The notes under the pieces: model-generated
The model's database searches: none
Seen by the model: the letters and a program-made list of their open reading frames with translations, nothing else
Told to the model about the DNA's origin: nothing
Translations under genes and position numbers: made by a program
In this document: positions 1 through 10,434 of the stretch, piece by piece
Position numbering within the stretch: the stretch's first letter is position 1
How the letters are laid out: every line of letters begins with the position of its first letter
From: Physella acuta
Lineage: Eukaryota; Mollusca; Gastropoda; Physidae
NCBI RefSeq assembly: GCF_028476545.1
Contig: NW_026731692.1
Span: 255,501-319,500, forward strand
Reading direction: 5' to 3'
Length of the DNA stretch: 64,000 bases

Positions 1-424
1 AGTTTATCTTAAGCTTTATTTATATTGAAGGGGGGGGGGGGGGGGGGAAGCGGGTCAATAGTATTTCGCAACATTATTCAAAAATGTTCGGTTATTTTGA
101 GCACAATGCAATACTCATTTTTCACAACACAAGAAGAAAAAAAAAACAATTATGAAAATTGTGACAGTACTTTTCATGAACACAACCAATAATTGAGCTT
201 ATGCCATACAAGACAATATAATTAGTGAGTCTTCGGGTTTTGGATGAATAAGTAATTGACCATTCTATACATTGTCATGCTGTCTTGTTTTACAGAAGAA
301 GGAGTTCACAAAACGTTATCAATTACGCGTATGTGAATATTGTGAAAAATAAACAGGAAACAGGACACGCAATGCGGAAATTTGGAATAGAAAAATCGTA
401 TTCATATTTTTAATAAAGCGGAGT

Positions 425-1812
425 TATCTCCCCTAAAATTTCTGGTGTATTCTAGTATAAAGGTGTGTGTGTGTGGGGGGGGGGGGGGGGGGGGGCTATA
501 GAAATGTTTTTTATTAATTTGACTTGAACGCAGTGTGAGTATAATATAGCGAAAAATAAAATTTTGTACGTTATTAAGGAAACATTGATTACTTTTTTAT
601 GAGCAATCGGAAATAGCGTAAATTGATACTTCCAGTCAACGGAAATCAAACAAAATGTGACAGTAACCAGCGAATAAGATCATATAACTATGTATGAAAT
701 TTCGTCCAGCTAGCTGAAACGTTTCTAAATTTATTCGATATTTTATTATTTTTAGAAACCAAAAATATAGTGCTACTTTCGGAATATGGAAAGCAACAAA
801 AAATTGAAAGTGATCCCAGTATAACATCTTTTACTTAAATATGAAATTTTGTCTACCTAACTGAAGCAGTACGAAAGTCATCCTGTTCTTATAGAAATAA
901 AGTTAAGTACCACTTGCGGTTAACGAAAATCGTTCAAAAGTTGAGAGAAAGAAACCTGCGAATACAATCTAATACTTGTATGTGAAATTTTGTCTGCCTA
1001 TTTTTAATGGTATTCAAGATATCAGCTTTTTTTCTTCTTCTTCTTCTTCGTTCTTAATTATTAGTGTTGAAGGGGATCGAGATTTATCTGCCAGTGGGTT
1101 TGAACTTGAGACTTTGTTCAACCATGAGCTTTTTGCCGACTCGACCACGCCTCCAACACAATTAAGCGTTACGTGTCAACTGGTTATGCGCCATTAAGGC
1201 CATTGACTCCGATTTCAGCCTGCTTTTCTTTTTGGATTTGCTTCCATAGCCTTTGTCCAACCAAGAACAAACTACAAGGCAGCAGTTGTTTAATTTTGGA
1301 GTTGTCTCTCCTAGAAGAGTGGCTGTCCCCAGCTAGCGAGCCTCATCTGCCCGAGGGTTCGAACTCGAGACTTTTCGGTTTAACAACCATGAGCTTTACC
1401 GACTCGACCACGCCGACTTTTGAGAGGCCGGAAGTAGACTACGTATTACTTCCGGTAACCGGAAATCGCTCAAAAGTTGTTACAGAACTAAAAATGAATA
1501 TAATACTTAGATACAAAATTTGGTCAACATAACTAAAACGGTATTCAAGTTATCGTATTTATAGACATACACACAGATAAACAGGATGGCAAAACTAAAT
1601 TTTTTCGACAATGGGAGATTGTAATGCGTCACAAGTTGTCAAAATTTTAATCTAGATTTCTTCACGCGTAAAATACATCTTTCATAATATTCCGTATTCG
1701 ATAAAGTACTAAGTTAAAAAACGATGAAAACTGTTAAAATAAATAAATCATTTTATTTGTGTGCACGATTACAATACTTCATTTATACTCTGTACACTAG
1801 AAAATAAAAAGT
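425..1812. mobile_element. TIR element of the ACTTTCTCG family (with nested SINE)
   Basis: Starts CTCCCCTAAAATTTCTGGTG and ends near CACGATTACAATACTTC, matching both ends of the better-kept copy at 57723-58402. The interior repeats a unit of about 125 bp with the palindrome-like CACTTCCGGTTAACG and TATGAAATTTTGTC. A dimeric SINE sits inside (1031-1416). No transposase is visible, so it is a non-autonomous element of unknown superfamily. Confidence 0.5.
1031..1416 (-). mobile_element. Dimeric tRNA-derived SINE (family A), copy 1
   Basis: Read on the minus strand, it opens with a tRNA-like head (A box like TGGTCGAGTCGG, B box GAGTTCGAACCC), then a body, a second tRNA-like unit and a (GAA)n tail. 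Nearly identical to 42932-43322. Open frames here are by-products of the SINE. Confidence 0.75.
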
Positions 1813-1814
1813 GC

Positions 1815-2241
1815 TATAGGGTCGTCCATAAATGACGTCACACTCGTAGGGGGGGGGGAGTCCGTACTTTTGTGACGGTCTGTGATGAGGGGGAGGGGGC
1901 GTACAGTTGGTGGGACGTCACACTTTTGCATTATAAAAAAGAAATGTTAGAAAACTAACTTTAGTTGTTATTTCGCGTTTTAGAAAACTATTTGAATAAA
2001 CTGTAATAGGAATTGATAAAAATACTCTATGTTGACAGAGTTCAGACAAGATTTTGGAAAAATATCGATGTTTTAAGAAAAATTCAACTGCAATTTTGAG
2101 GGGGGGGGGGGGGGTTGTAGGCTGAGATGTGACGTCATTTTAGGGGGGGGGTCTGGCTTTTGTGACGATGTGTGACGGAGGGGAGGGGTGGGAGGTAAAA
2201 TCGTCAAAAAAGCGTGACGTCATTTATGGATGACCCCTATA
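1815..2241. mobile_element. MITE with long TIRs (GGGTCGTCCATAAATGACGTCA)
   Basis: Left end TATAGGGTCGTCCATAAATG and right end (inverted) TATAGGGGTCATCCATAAAT continue into GACGTCAC on both sides. It is about 425 bp, has G-rich tracts inside and no coding capacity. Decayed relatives may lie at 37015-37060 and 40920-41335. Confidence 0.7.
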
Positions 2242-3182
2242 TTACACTGCTCTCAGTGATTTCACTATATCACATGGACACCCCCTCCCCCTTTGTGTTA
2301 TATCAGATTAGTGCATGACCCCTGACCTGACGCTAAAATCCCTGACCTAAGCAAAGGGCAGACACCTGTATCCAATAATTAGGACATTCAACAAATTAAG
2401 GCCAGTCTCCTCTATCGAAATTTTTTTTTTAATGACTCTTACTTACTTAGGTAAATAAAGAAGTAGGTTAGCGAGACTTTACAGGTCGATAAATAATGGG
2501 CCTTGTACAGTGTTTGTTTCGCTTCTTTTAATATTACTGTTTTCTAAGGTTTTCGCAACCTATTTTTGCATTGTTATATGCCTACATATTATTATTAATA
2601 TTATGTATTCCTTTCTCTAAATCGGTGTTCACAAAAAAGAGCTTTCCCTTCGCATAGCTTATGTATACGTAGTACTCTAAACGACGCCAAACTGCTGTAA
2701 GCCTAGTGCTCTATGAAGAGAAGGTATTACACACTCAACGTTTTCTAAAATTAAAAATAATTTAATTCTACACCTTTACTCAAACTGCACCGAATAATTA
2801 ACAAAACAAAAATCATGACCAAAAAAACAAACAAAACAAATCAGGAATGCTTGTTTACTAGCCAGAGTGTTACACGGAGCAGATTATCTGGTAAATAAAG
2901 CAAGAAATACGCTACTCACCGTCTCCTTAAAGCCAGCCATCCTGTCGCACCTACTGAGGCTAACGCAACTCGCTAATGAAAAACGCAACAGTTGGTGGAG
3001 TAGATTTTTTTTTGAAGTCGCACGCGAGCTTGTAACGACTTACTTAGCATGACGCTGCTCACGACAACGCGAGTGAAGTAAAAAAAAAACCTATAGAGTT
3101 TGTTGGTTGCTACTGCACATGTGCATTTTAAAAATTAACAATGCTATGACAATTTTTACGTTTGATTGATTTGATATTATCA

Positions 3183-3210
3183 CCACACACACACACACAC
3201 ACACACACAT
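3183..3210. repeat. (CA)n microsatellite
   Basis: About 14 CA units. The surrounding 2242-3243 holds nothing else I can recognise. Confidence 0.9.
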
Positions 3211-3243
3211 TTACTATTATTCAAGGTTTGATGTCATGTCACG

Positions 3244-3490
3244 CAGTGTTTCTTCCAGACTTTTTTCTCCGGGGGAGGGGGGGATATATGTAAAAAAAAT
3301 AGGGGAGGGGGGAGGGACACAAAATTTCCGGGAGGGGGGGGGGGGGAGTGGGGGCGGACACTGTTAAAAGTATATATTTTCTATATACATTCATTTTCGT
3401 TCTGGGGGGGGGGGGGTGGTCTGTAGACTTTTTTTCGGGGGAGGCTCCCCCCCCCCCCTCCCGAATAGATGCCTGGAAAATCCAAAACAC
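3244..3490. mobile_element. hAT-type MITE (CAGTGTTTCTTCCAG), copy 1
   Basis: Left TIR CAGTGTTTCTTCCAGAC..TTCTCCGGGG, core GACACTGTTAAAAGTATATA, right end GATGCCTGGAAAATCC (decayed). Long G and C runs lie inside. Same family as 24116, 35184 and 38983. Confidence 0.65.
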
Positions 3491-3939
3491 TAAAGGTATC
3501 GGATCGCACCATAACTGTCCATAACAGTAGTACAAATTCGACCCATCATTTGTTTTCGAATCAGGATTCTCGTAGAAGTAAAAAAAAAATAACAATGACG
3601 TCACAAGTTGGGGGCCTGGGAAGTGGACACATTTCTTTTTACCATCTATGTGGGGGGCAGTCATTTTCCGTCCCCCCCCCCCCCCCCCCCCCCCGAGAGT
3701 ATTGTCTAAAAGAAAAGAATCTAGATGCAGATCTCGATCTATAAATATGTTGCAATATTCTGAGCGGTAAATCACATCAAACAGGCTATCAGTAGTCAGT
3801 AGTGTATTGCGTATAAGGATGCCTATTCAAAATTTAAAAAAAACCATTTGTATTGCATCGAAAAGTGAATAAAAATATTAGAAAAGTATTGCTTATAATC
3901 TAATTCATTGCTTTCAAATTTTCGAGTATCTCTTAAAAA

Positions 3940-4460
3940 TAAAATAGAATCTAGATCTAGATTTAGATCTAGATTCTAGGCCTTAGACCTAGTAAAATGC
4001 TAAAAAATACATGGCCAGCAAATCCATATTTGTTTTGGTTCTTTTCCATTCCAGCGGGAATTTTGATTTCCTATTGCACACAGCTGTTTGTGCATAGAAA
4101 ATTATTTTGTTTTGAAAGTCACTACACTACAACTAGATCTAGAAATCTAGATCTATCTATAATCAAGTATAATCTAAATAACTAGATAGAATCTAGATCT
4201 ATTTTTAGATCTAGATCGTGTCTGCTATTTTGCGGTGGATTCGGCAAAAAATAATGGTTAGACTCTAGTACTCTAGTAGTGTCTAGATTCTAGATCTAGT
4301 CCTAGATCTAGAAATCTAGATCTAGATCTAGAATCTAGATCTTAGATTTAGATTCTAGTCTAGAATACTAATACTAGATCTACTAATAATAATATTACTA
4401 ATAATTAAATTAGAATCTAGTAAATTACTAATGATCTAACCTACAAATCTAATTAATTAT
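3940..4460. repeat. AGATCT/CTAGAT-rich tract 1
   Basis: Dense, irregular runs of CTAGATCTAGAT-type hexamers and TCTAGA palindromes, upstream of MND1. Similar tracts lie at 6650-7060 and 39860-40540. A candidate ATG-GT start exon for MND1 (4254) lies inside. Confidence 0.8.
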
Positions 4461-4659
4461 TCTAAGTCTAGGCCTATTGGGAAATTTTTCCTAATCATCA
4501 TAGAATGATAAAATGGGCCCAGATTAATCCTATAATATACCCCATTGATAAAAATATCAAATTTATCATTCTAGGCCTAATAGTTTTTTTTATATGAATT
4601 TTCAAAGTTATGTGTTTAACTTGTTATGTTTCATTGTAACCTGCATTCCCGACGTGTGA

Positions 4660-5210
4660 TTGGCTTTAAACTTGCATACCAATGTTGCTATTCAAGATAT
4701 AATGATAAAACTTTGCACATTTGTACTCAATGATATAGGCAATAGAAGTCTACAAATAAAATAAAAATCAGAAAAGAGGTAACTAGAAATAATGAAGTTA
4801 AATTAAGGGGTGTGGCACTGTTCTATAGTGACTGCCATAAGAGGATTTCCAGACTGCACAGCTAGGTTGCTATTCCATATACCATCATGAAACTTTATAT
4901 ATTAGGACTAGAGCATGTAAAAAATACAATCATGCAAGTAAAATAAACATAGCTAGAGGAAAACTATAAATAGTGAACTTGAATATGGTACAGCGCAATT
5001 AGACTATGATGATTAACTACAGGCTAATATGTTGCACTTCTTTGTTGCTACTATAAAAATAAAGATTAAACTTTACATATTGATTCTGGTGTTAGTAATA
5101 AGAATGCTAGTATACATATTGTACAGGTAATGTATAGAGTTAGAACTTACAAGTCAAATACAGCACAATATGATCAAGATACTTAACGATTTGCCATAAA
5201 CATTGGATTT
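4660..5210. repeat. Three diverged copies of a roughly 180-bp repeat
   Basis: GTTGCTATTC/AC..ATAATGATAAAACTTT..CAT recurs at 4684, 4866 and 5044, with a matching AAATAAAATAAAAAT..AAATAATGAAGTT segment later in the first two units. Old tandem duplication; no coding frame. Confidence 0.5.
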
Positions 5211-5561
5211 GTGTCCGTGTATAACATGGTAAAAATGTTATTATTAATTTAGAAAATTTTGGTTCTTGTAATGTTTCTGATGAAAAGTGTTGAGGTGTGC
5301 TAAAACTCAAAGATTGACATTTCACAGTATTCTTATTTATAAAATGTTTAGTGAAGTTGACGTATCCTTTGATAAATTCTTAAATGACATTAATTAAAGT
5401 GTTCATGTTTTCTTTCTATTATAGTTGCCTATAACTAAAACTGTAATGCAGTGCAGCTTATAAAATTGGGCATTATTATTTTTAATTTAGGCCCTTTATA
5501 GTAAATTATAGATCCAGATACTACAGATAGGCCTGTCAGTATTTACATTAAGGCCTAATAG

Positions 5562-5562
<1 letters not shown>

Positions 5563-5639
<77 letters not shown>
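5563..5639. repeat. (TA)n microsatellite
   Basis: About 38 TA units. The rest of 5341-6000 is AT-rich DNA with nothing recognisable. Confidence 0.95.
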
Positions 5640-5643
<4 letters not shown>

Positions 5644-6019
5644 ACACATCTCTAGACCCATTATTGTTTTAGTGTTTTCATTTCCATTTAGATCTAGATC
5701 TAGATTCTATTTTTTTAAAACTGTTTACAATAAATATAGATTTTTTCTACTTGAAAATGCCTTTATAATCTATTTATCTGCAATTCGTTAATGCTAGTTT
5801 GCTAGATCTAGTTAACCTGGTATTAAGAAGGTTAATAAAAATCTGGCTAATTTAAAATTTTATAATTTATTTAGGCAGCAATTAGGCCTAATTACATTCT
5901 TTCCATTTTTAATCTAATAATTTAGATCTACAGTATATTTATTTTAAAGCCCATTTTATTGTAACAGTCCATTTAAAAACAAACAGCTATTAAAAAACAT
6001 CGTATGCGCATATCTATTA

Positions 6020-6310
6020 ATATCTCGTAACCCGGCCGCCATTATGAAATTACGCACGCTTTCTCGTTCCTACCCCTACGAGTTTTATCGCGCTACTCCT
6101 CATTGGCCCGTGCTTAAAAACCCTTCAAATCGACATTTCTATTTATCCAAATGGTTGGCATGCTATTTAAGCCTATTTTCATGCAACTTAAAGGATTATT
6201 TATATGTGAAATTTAGTTGTCAATGCGCCAGTTCGGTAGCGTCGGCATTTCGACAAATATTTGCTATTATCGGTGATCGCTTTCGGTATCGGGCAATGTA
6301 AAACGGGAGC
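6020..6310 (+). promoter_or_regulatory. Possible MND1 promoter / first-exon region
   Basis: A local CpG-richer patch in AT-rich DNA, upstream of the first resolved MND1 exon. GGCCGCCATTAT near 6034-6045 resembles a YY1 site, which often sits at a start site. An ATG at 6151 is followed directly by GT in phase 0, as needed for an exon coding only Met, but the donor GTTGGC is weak. The alternative ATG-GT at 4254 (GTTAGA) is further upstream. The 85-codon open frame from 6044 resembles no protein I know. Confidence 0.3.
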
Positions 6311-6649
6311 TAATTCATTTATTAGTATGTATAAAAGATGAAATTCAACTCAAATATTCACATCGAATACATTTTATTTTTCGATTCCGATGGCGAGAAT
6401 TAACATGTTAAAAAATGGCGAATTTCAACAAGTACGATGAAAAAGTCAGGATGCGGTCGTACCGAATCGAAACAGCGGAAGTCGAAATGCCTATTCTAAG
6501 TCTAAATCTGACTGTAGACTTTTTTAGTGACTAACACTAACACTGACTAACAGACTAACTTAGGCCTATATTTTAAATTTTAAACTAATAAAAAAATTAA
6601 AAATAACTTGAGATTAAGAAGTTGAGATGAGACTTGAGTGAGACTAACA

Positions 6650-7060
6650 ACTAATACAGCTAGAATCTAGATCTAGGCTAGATCTAGTAACAGTAGATCT
6701 AGATCTAGATCGACTAGTCACTAGATCCTCGTCTTGTCTTAGGCAGGTCTTAGTCAAGATAGAGATTCATTTTTAGAGATTATAGAATCAATAGAGCCTA
6801 TAGTATAGTCTATTATACTCTAGAGTCTATAGATAGATACTAGATAGGCCTACTCACTATACTACTATACTATTTTTACTATAGTCTAATAGCCTACTAA
6901 GTATAAGTAATAAGTACTAATAAGTATAGATCTTGATCTAGTTAAATCTAGATCTAGCTAGAATCTAGATCTAGTAGTAGTAGTAGATCTAAGTACCTAG
7001 TACCAGGATCTAGATCTAGATCTAAGTAGTAAAACAGTGAGACTGTGATGTTTTGTAGTA
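6650..7060. repeat. AGATCT/CTAGAT-rich tract 2
   Basis: Same hexamer-rich sequence as 3940-4460, just before the first resolved MND1 exon, mixed with CTATAG/TAGGCCTA runs. Confidence 0.8.
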
Positions 7061-7212
7061 ACTAGACAAGCTCACTAGACTTGACTTAGAATGATTGTCA
7101 TAATAATAGGCCCTAATCATAATGAAATTATTGACTGGCTAAGTCTATCCTTGTACTTTTATTCTAGATCTATGTCTTCTCCCCGTTTATTTAACATTTT
7201 TTTTTCTTTTAG

Positions 7213-7278
7213 TCTAAGAAAAAAGGTCTGAGTGCTGATGAAAAGAGGTCACGAATGACTGAATTCTTTTATGAAAAG
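7213..7278 (+). CDS. MND1: MND1 exon 2 (residues 2-23)
   Basis: Acceptor TTTTAG precedes it and donor GTAATT follows. It encodes [20 protein letters not shown] and then EK, the conserved MND1 N-terminus without the initiator Met. Phase 0 at both ends. Confidence 0.93.
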
Positions 7279-10200
7279 GTAATTTTTTTTCAATTTCTTT
7301 TATTTTACACTGGTCAGTTTTTAATTATTTCTCTCTGATTTTTGTTCATTTGTGTAGGCCTTCAAGTTTACTCCATCCACATTTGTTTGAGTTCAAATCT
7401 CAGCTATTTCTTCTCCCCCCCCCCCCCCCACAAAACAAAAACTGCAATTCCTACACTAACTACACTTTGATTTAACGGACAACAAATAAAGCTGATTGCT
7501 AACTATTCTGAGCCATCATATCCAAACTCTAGCACAAGCCCTGACTTTCCCACTAAAAATCTCATGATCTTAACAGTGATACTGCCAGAATAAACATCCC
7601 CTTAATACCGATGGACATGCCAGTGTTAAAAGCAGAACATAAGATTTGTTTTTATTAGTAACCACTTGAAAATTAAAAATATAATTTTTTTCCTTTACCT
7701 TCCAGAAGGATTTTTTTCAGCTAAAAGACTTGGAAAAACTGTGTCCAAAAGAGAAGGGGATCACTGCCATGTCAGTGAAGGACGTGGTACAGAGCCTTGT
7801 GGACGATGGCATTGTGGACTCGGATAAAATTGGAACTTCTATTTACTTCTGGGCATTTCCAAGCAAAGCCAGCCAAAATGTATTTAATTTTTCATTACGC
7901 ATGAAGTTTTTATTGAAATCACTAATATGTAGTAAATATAAGTGACATTTTTTTATTATAGTAAATGTTAGAAAAAGTAAAGTTTGTGAAACATTTTTTT
8001 CATTAAGATGTTAATCATTAATAAATTTCTTTTCTCGTTAAATAAAACATAAAATATAACAGCTTAATCATAGTAATTTACTAGCATTTCTGCATAGCTA
8101 AATTAAAACAAACGAGCCGACCCGCGGCATATCATAAGCCGCTATTTAGTTGTTGTTTTTTCTACTTTTCAGTAATTCATAACTTGTGAATTCAACACTA
8201 CCAACGCTGCCACTGAAAATATTTCTTTAAAACACTATAATTAGCTCATTAAGAACGATACCCCCCTCCTTTCCCCCCTCCGTTAAAGTAAACTCAACCT
8301 AGTTCCCCCCCCCCCCCCCCCCCCTTACGTTTAAAATCGTTTCAAACTAAATTATCTGCCCCTAATAGTCGTCACTAAACCCTGCTCTGCTTGGGGTGGG
8401 GGTGGTAGGGAGCGCGTTTACAGCTTGTTTTCTAGCATCTCCCAGAAGAGAATTATATATATAGATACAACTAAAAATCTCCAAATTTTCTATAAGTTGC
8501 TTTTCTTGATCACAACTGTTTTCAGAGAAAAAGAAAGCTGGACGAGTTAGAAAACAAATTGAAAGAGCTGGAGGCCAAGAAACAGCAGCTGGTTGCCACT
8601 GTAGAAAAATCAAAGGAAGGAAAAGAAGACACAGTAAGCACTAATAAGGATGGGGAGATTGGTTCCTAACTGAAAATTTTTCTCTGGCACCAGTACTGGT
8701 GTAGTAACTAAGAGATATTTGGGGGCGGTACAATTTATTCCATGCAAGACTTAGAAGGTCATAATTCCAGTGTAAGTTTTATTTTATGGATTAGTATCTT
8801 AACTCTTTAAGACAGTAACGACGCTCCCAGCGGTCGGTCTGCCGGCCTGCCATACCGTAACGATGCTCCCAGCGTCCGATAAAATTTTCTCTATTTAATT
8901 CGTTGTTTTTCGGAATCCAAGTTTTTAATCGTAAATCTAGGTCATGATAACGCTAGAGCGGCCATTTTTCGTTGTATTTACTTGTTGTAGTTTTCTCGTT
9001 AGATCAATTTTGTATTTTATAGAATTTTTTTTTGTAAACCAACTCGAAAAACGGCATTTTTTAACACTGCGGAATGCCGTTCAGCGGCCGCGTCTAAACG
9101 TTTACGTCGGCGCATTATAAAATTAACAAAAATTAAAGTATTTATACTAAGACTAATCCGATCCATGATTTTTGTAGATAAATGGACGTACTTTCGTTTT
9201 CTATAAATAAGAACTCATGAAAAGTTATTCTTATTATTAATTTTCCTGACAGAAGCGTAATTTTTGCACGAAAAAAACAACTCTTTATTTTTTCTTCTTT
9301 AAAACTAAGTAATTATCTTTCTTCAGTAAATAAATAATTCCTTAAAATGTATATCAGTGTGTAGGGTATTCAATTACGATTAATTTTTATCAATCATGTG
9401 TGGGGTTTAAATTAACGGGTAAAAAGATATGGGTCATTTAGCCGCACGGGTACTGAAAAAAAATGAGGGAAAAAAAATAATTCCGGTAAAACGTGAAAAT
9501 AATTACGGGCTTAAAGAGTTAAACTTCTTGTGTAACTGTAGGAATCAAAATGATTTAAAACCAAAAAGTCCCAAGTTCAAACACCCGGGCTAATGAGGCT
9601 CAATAGCTAGGCACAGCAACCTATCTAGGAGAGATAACTCCGAAATCAAACAATTGCTGCCTTGTAGTTTGTTCTCGGATAGATAAAGGCTATGGAAGCA
9701 AATCCAAATAGAAAAGCAGGCTGAAATTTAAGTCAACAGGCAGTATGACACAAAAGGCGTTGCTAAAAAAACTCTCCCTAGATTACAGTTAAGAACGAAG
9801 AAGAAGAAATGATTAAAAAGCCAATTACGCAACTTTTCAGGATGAGAGAGAAGAAGTCCTAGAGGAGCTGAGCAAACGCCAGCAGGAGAAGAAACAGATC
9901 CTGGAGGAACTGGAGAAGTACAAGGAATGTGATCCTGAGGTCCTAGAGCAGATGAAGCTGGAGACAGAGCAAGCCAGGGAAGCTGCAAACAGATGGACAG
10001 GTATCGTTTGGTGTACCAGATTACCTGGTTTCTTATGCTGTGGAACTTGTTGTATACTTATAATGATAAATTGAGTAGATTTTAAGGCAACATCAACAAT
10101 GTTGTATCATCTTTTCCTGTTTGTGCCCAAGACACGTAAGTCAGGTACCCATCTGACTTGGGTGAACTCAGGGAAGTTCTTCAGATTGGAGCAAGGATCC

Positions 10201-10434
10201 AAACTCGAAACTTACAGCAGTTAAGCTATACCAGTTTAGCATCACCATCCCATTGTTTAGATTATATTTACAATAATTTACATATATTTTTGAACTTTAA
10301 AACACATTTTTTATTTGTAATTTTCAGACAATATTTTCTCCACAAAGTCATGGATAAAAAACAAATTTTCTTTTGAGGAGAGTGTCATAAATCAACAGTT
10401 TGGGATACCTTCAGATTTTGATTATGTTGAGTGA
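7213..10434 (+). CDS. MND1: MND1, meiotic nuclear division protein 1 (start exon unresolved)
   Basis: MND1 pairs with HOP2 (PSMC3IP) and helps RAD51/DMC1 strand invasion in meiotic recombination in the nucleus. Five exons are read at 7213-7278, 7706-7879, 8526-8633, 9841-10000 and 10328-10434, all with GT-AG borders and matching phases (0,0,0,1). They encode 204 residues; adding one Met gives 205, the length I recall for human MND1. Residues 2-23 include the [12 protein letters not shown] motif; residues 24-81 form the winged-helix region ([20 protein letters not shown], ending YFWAFPSK); residues 82-170 are a charged coiled coil; the end carries [11 protein letters not shown]. Since the first read exon begins at Ser2 in phase 0, the initiator Met must lie in an upstream exon, with candidates at 4254 and 6151. 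The neighbouring FABP gene is convergent. Identity is from recalled family sequence, and conservation is high throughout. Confidence 0.95.
7706..7879 (+). CDS. MND1: MND1 exon 3 (residues 24-81, winged helix)
   Basis: Acceptor TTCCAG, donor GTATTT; 58 codons, phase 0 to 0. It holds the [20 protein letters not shown] core and the YFWAFPSK strand. The open frame runs on past the donor for about 60 bases, but the next family residues (Arg/Lys-rich) are found in the next exon, so the donor is chosen here. Confidence 0.93.
8113..8465 (-). mobile_element. Non-autonomous Helitron, copy 1
   Basis: On the minus strand it starts TCTATATATATAATTCTCTT after an A and ends with the hairpin GCGGC..ATATGCCGC, a short spacer and GGCTCG before a T. 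A|TC..hairpin..T is Helitron architecture, although the last bases are CTCG rather than CTRR. It lies in an MND1 intron, 60 bases before exon 4. Sister copy at 34413-34855. Confidence 0.6.
8526..8633 (+). CDS. MND1: MND1 exon 4 (residues 82-117, coiled coil)
   Basis: Acceptor TTTCAG, donor GTAAGC; 36 codons beginning [19 protein letters not shown]. Heptad-like Leu and charged residues fit the coiled coil that packs against HOP2. Confidence 0.92.
8634..9545. other. MND1 intron, nothing recognised
   Basis: AT-rich intron. A short repeat GTAACGA(C/T)GCTCCCAGCG occurs twice (about 8815 and 8857). Nothing else is recognised. Confidence 0.5.
9555..9811 (+). mobile_element. Dimeric SINE (family A), decayed copy 3
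   Basis: Carries the family-A body (GCCTTGTAGTTTGTTCTCGG, then GGAAGCAAATCCAAA) and the (GAA)n tail, in the opposite orientation to copies 1 and 2. Ends about 30 bases before an MND1 acceptor. Confidence 0.65.
9841..10000 (+). CDS. MND1: MND1 exon 5 (residues 118-171, coiled coil)
   Basis: Acceptor TTTCAG, donor GTATCG. It encodes a Glu/Lys-rich coiled coil with the conserved [10 protein letters not shown] and EAANRWT motifs. A SINE ends only about 30 bases upstream of the acceptor. Confidence 0.93.
10126..10250 (-). mobile_element. tRNA-SINE (family B) fragment
   Basis: Contains GTGCCCAAGACAC and AGTCAGGTACCCATCTGACT, matching the family-B body on the minus strand. It lies in the last MND1 intron. 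Confidence 0.55.
10328..10434 (+). CDS. MND1: MND1 exon 6 (residues 171-205 and stop)
   Basis: Acceptor TTTCAG. It encodes the conserved C-terminus ([11 protein letters not shown], then [11 protein letters not shown]) and a TGA stop at 10432-10434. Confidence 0.93.

Noticed and set aside
1173-1532. 119-codon open frame, also seen at 43074-43352
   Set aside because: It lies in the family-A SINE and recurs with it; the similarity between the two loci comes from the SINE.
6044-6301. 85-codon plus-strand frame near the MND1 5' region
   Set aside because: No recognisable protein; the region is better read as CpG-richer promoter or first-exon DNA.
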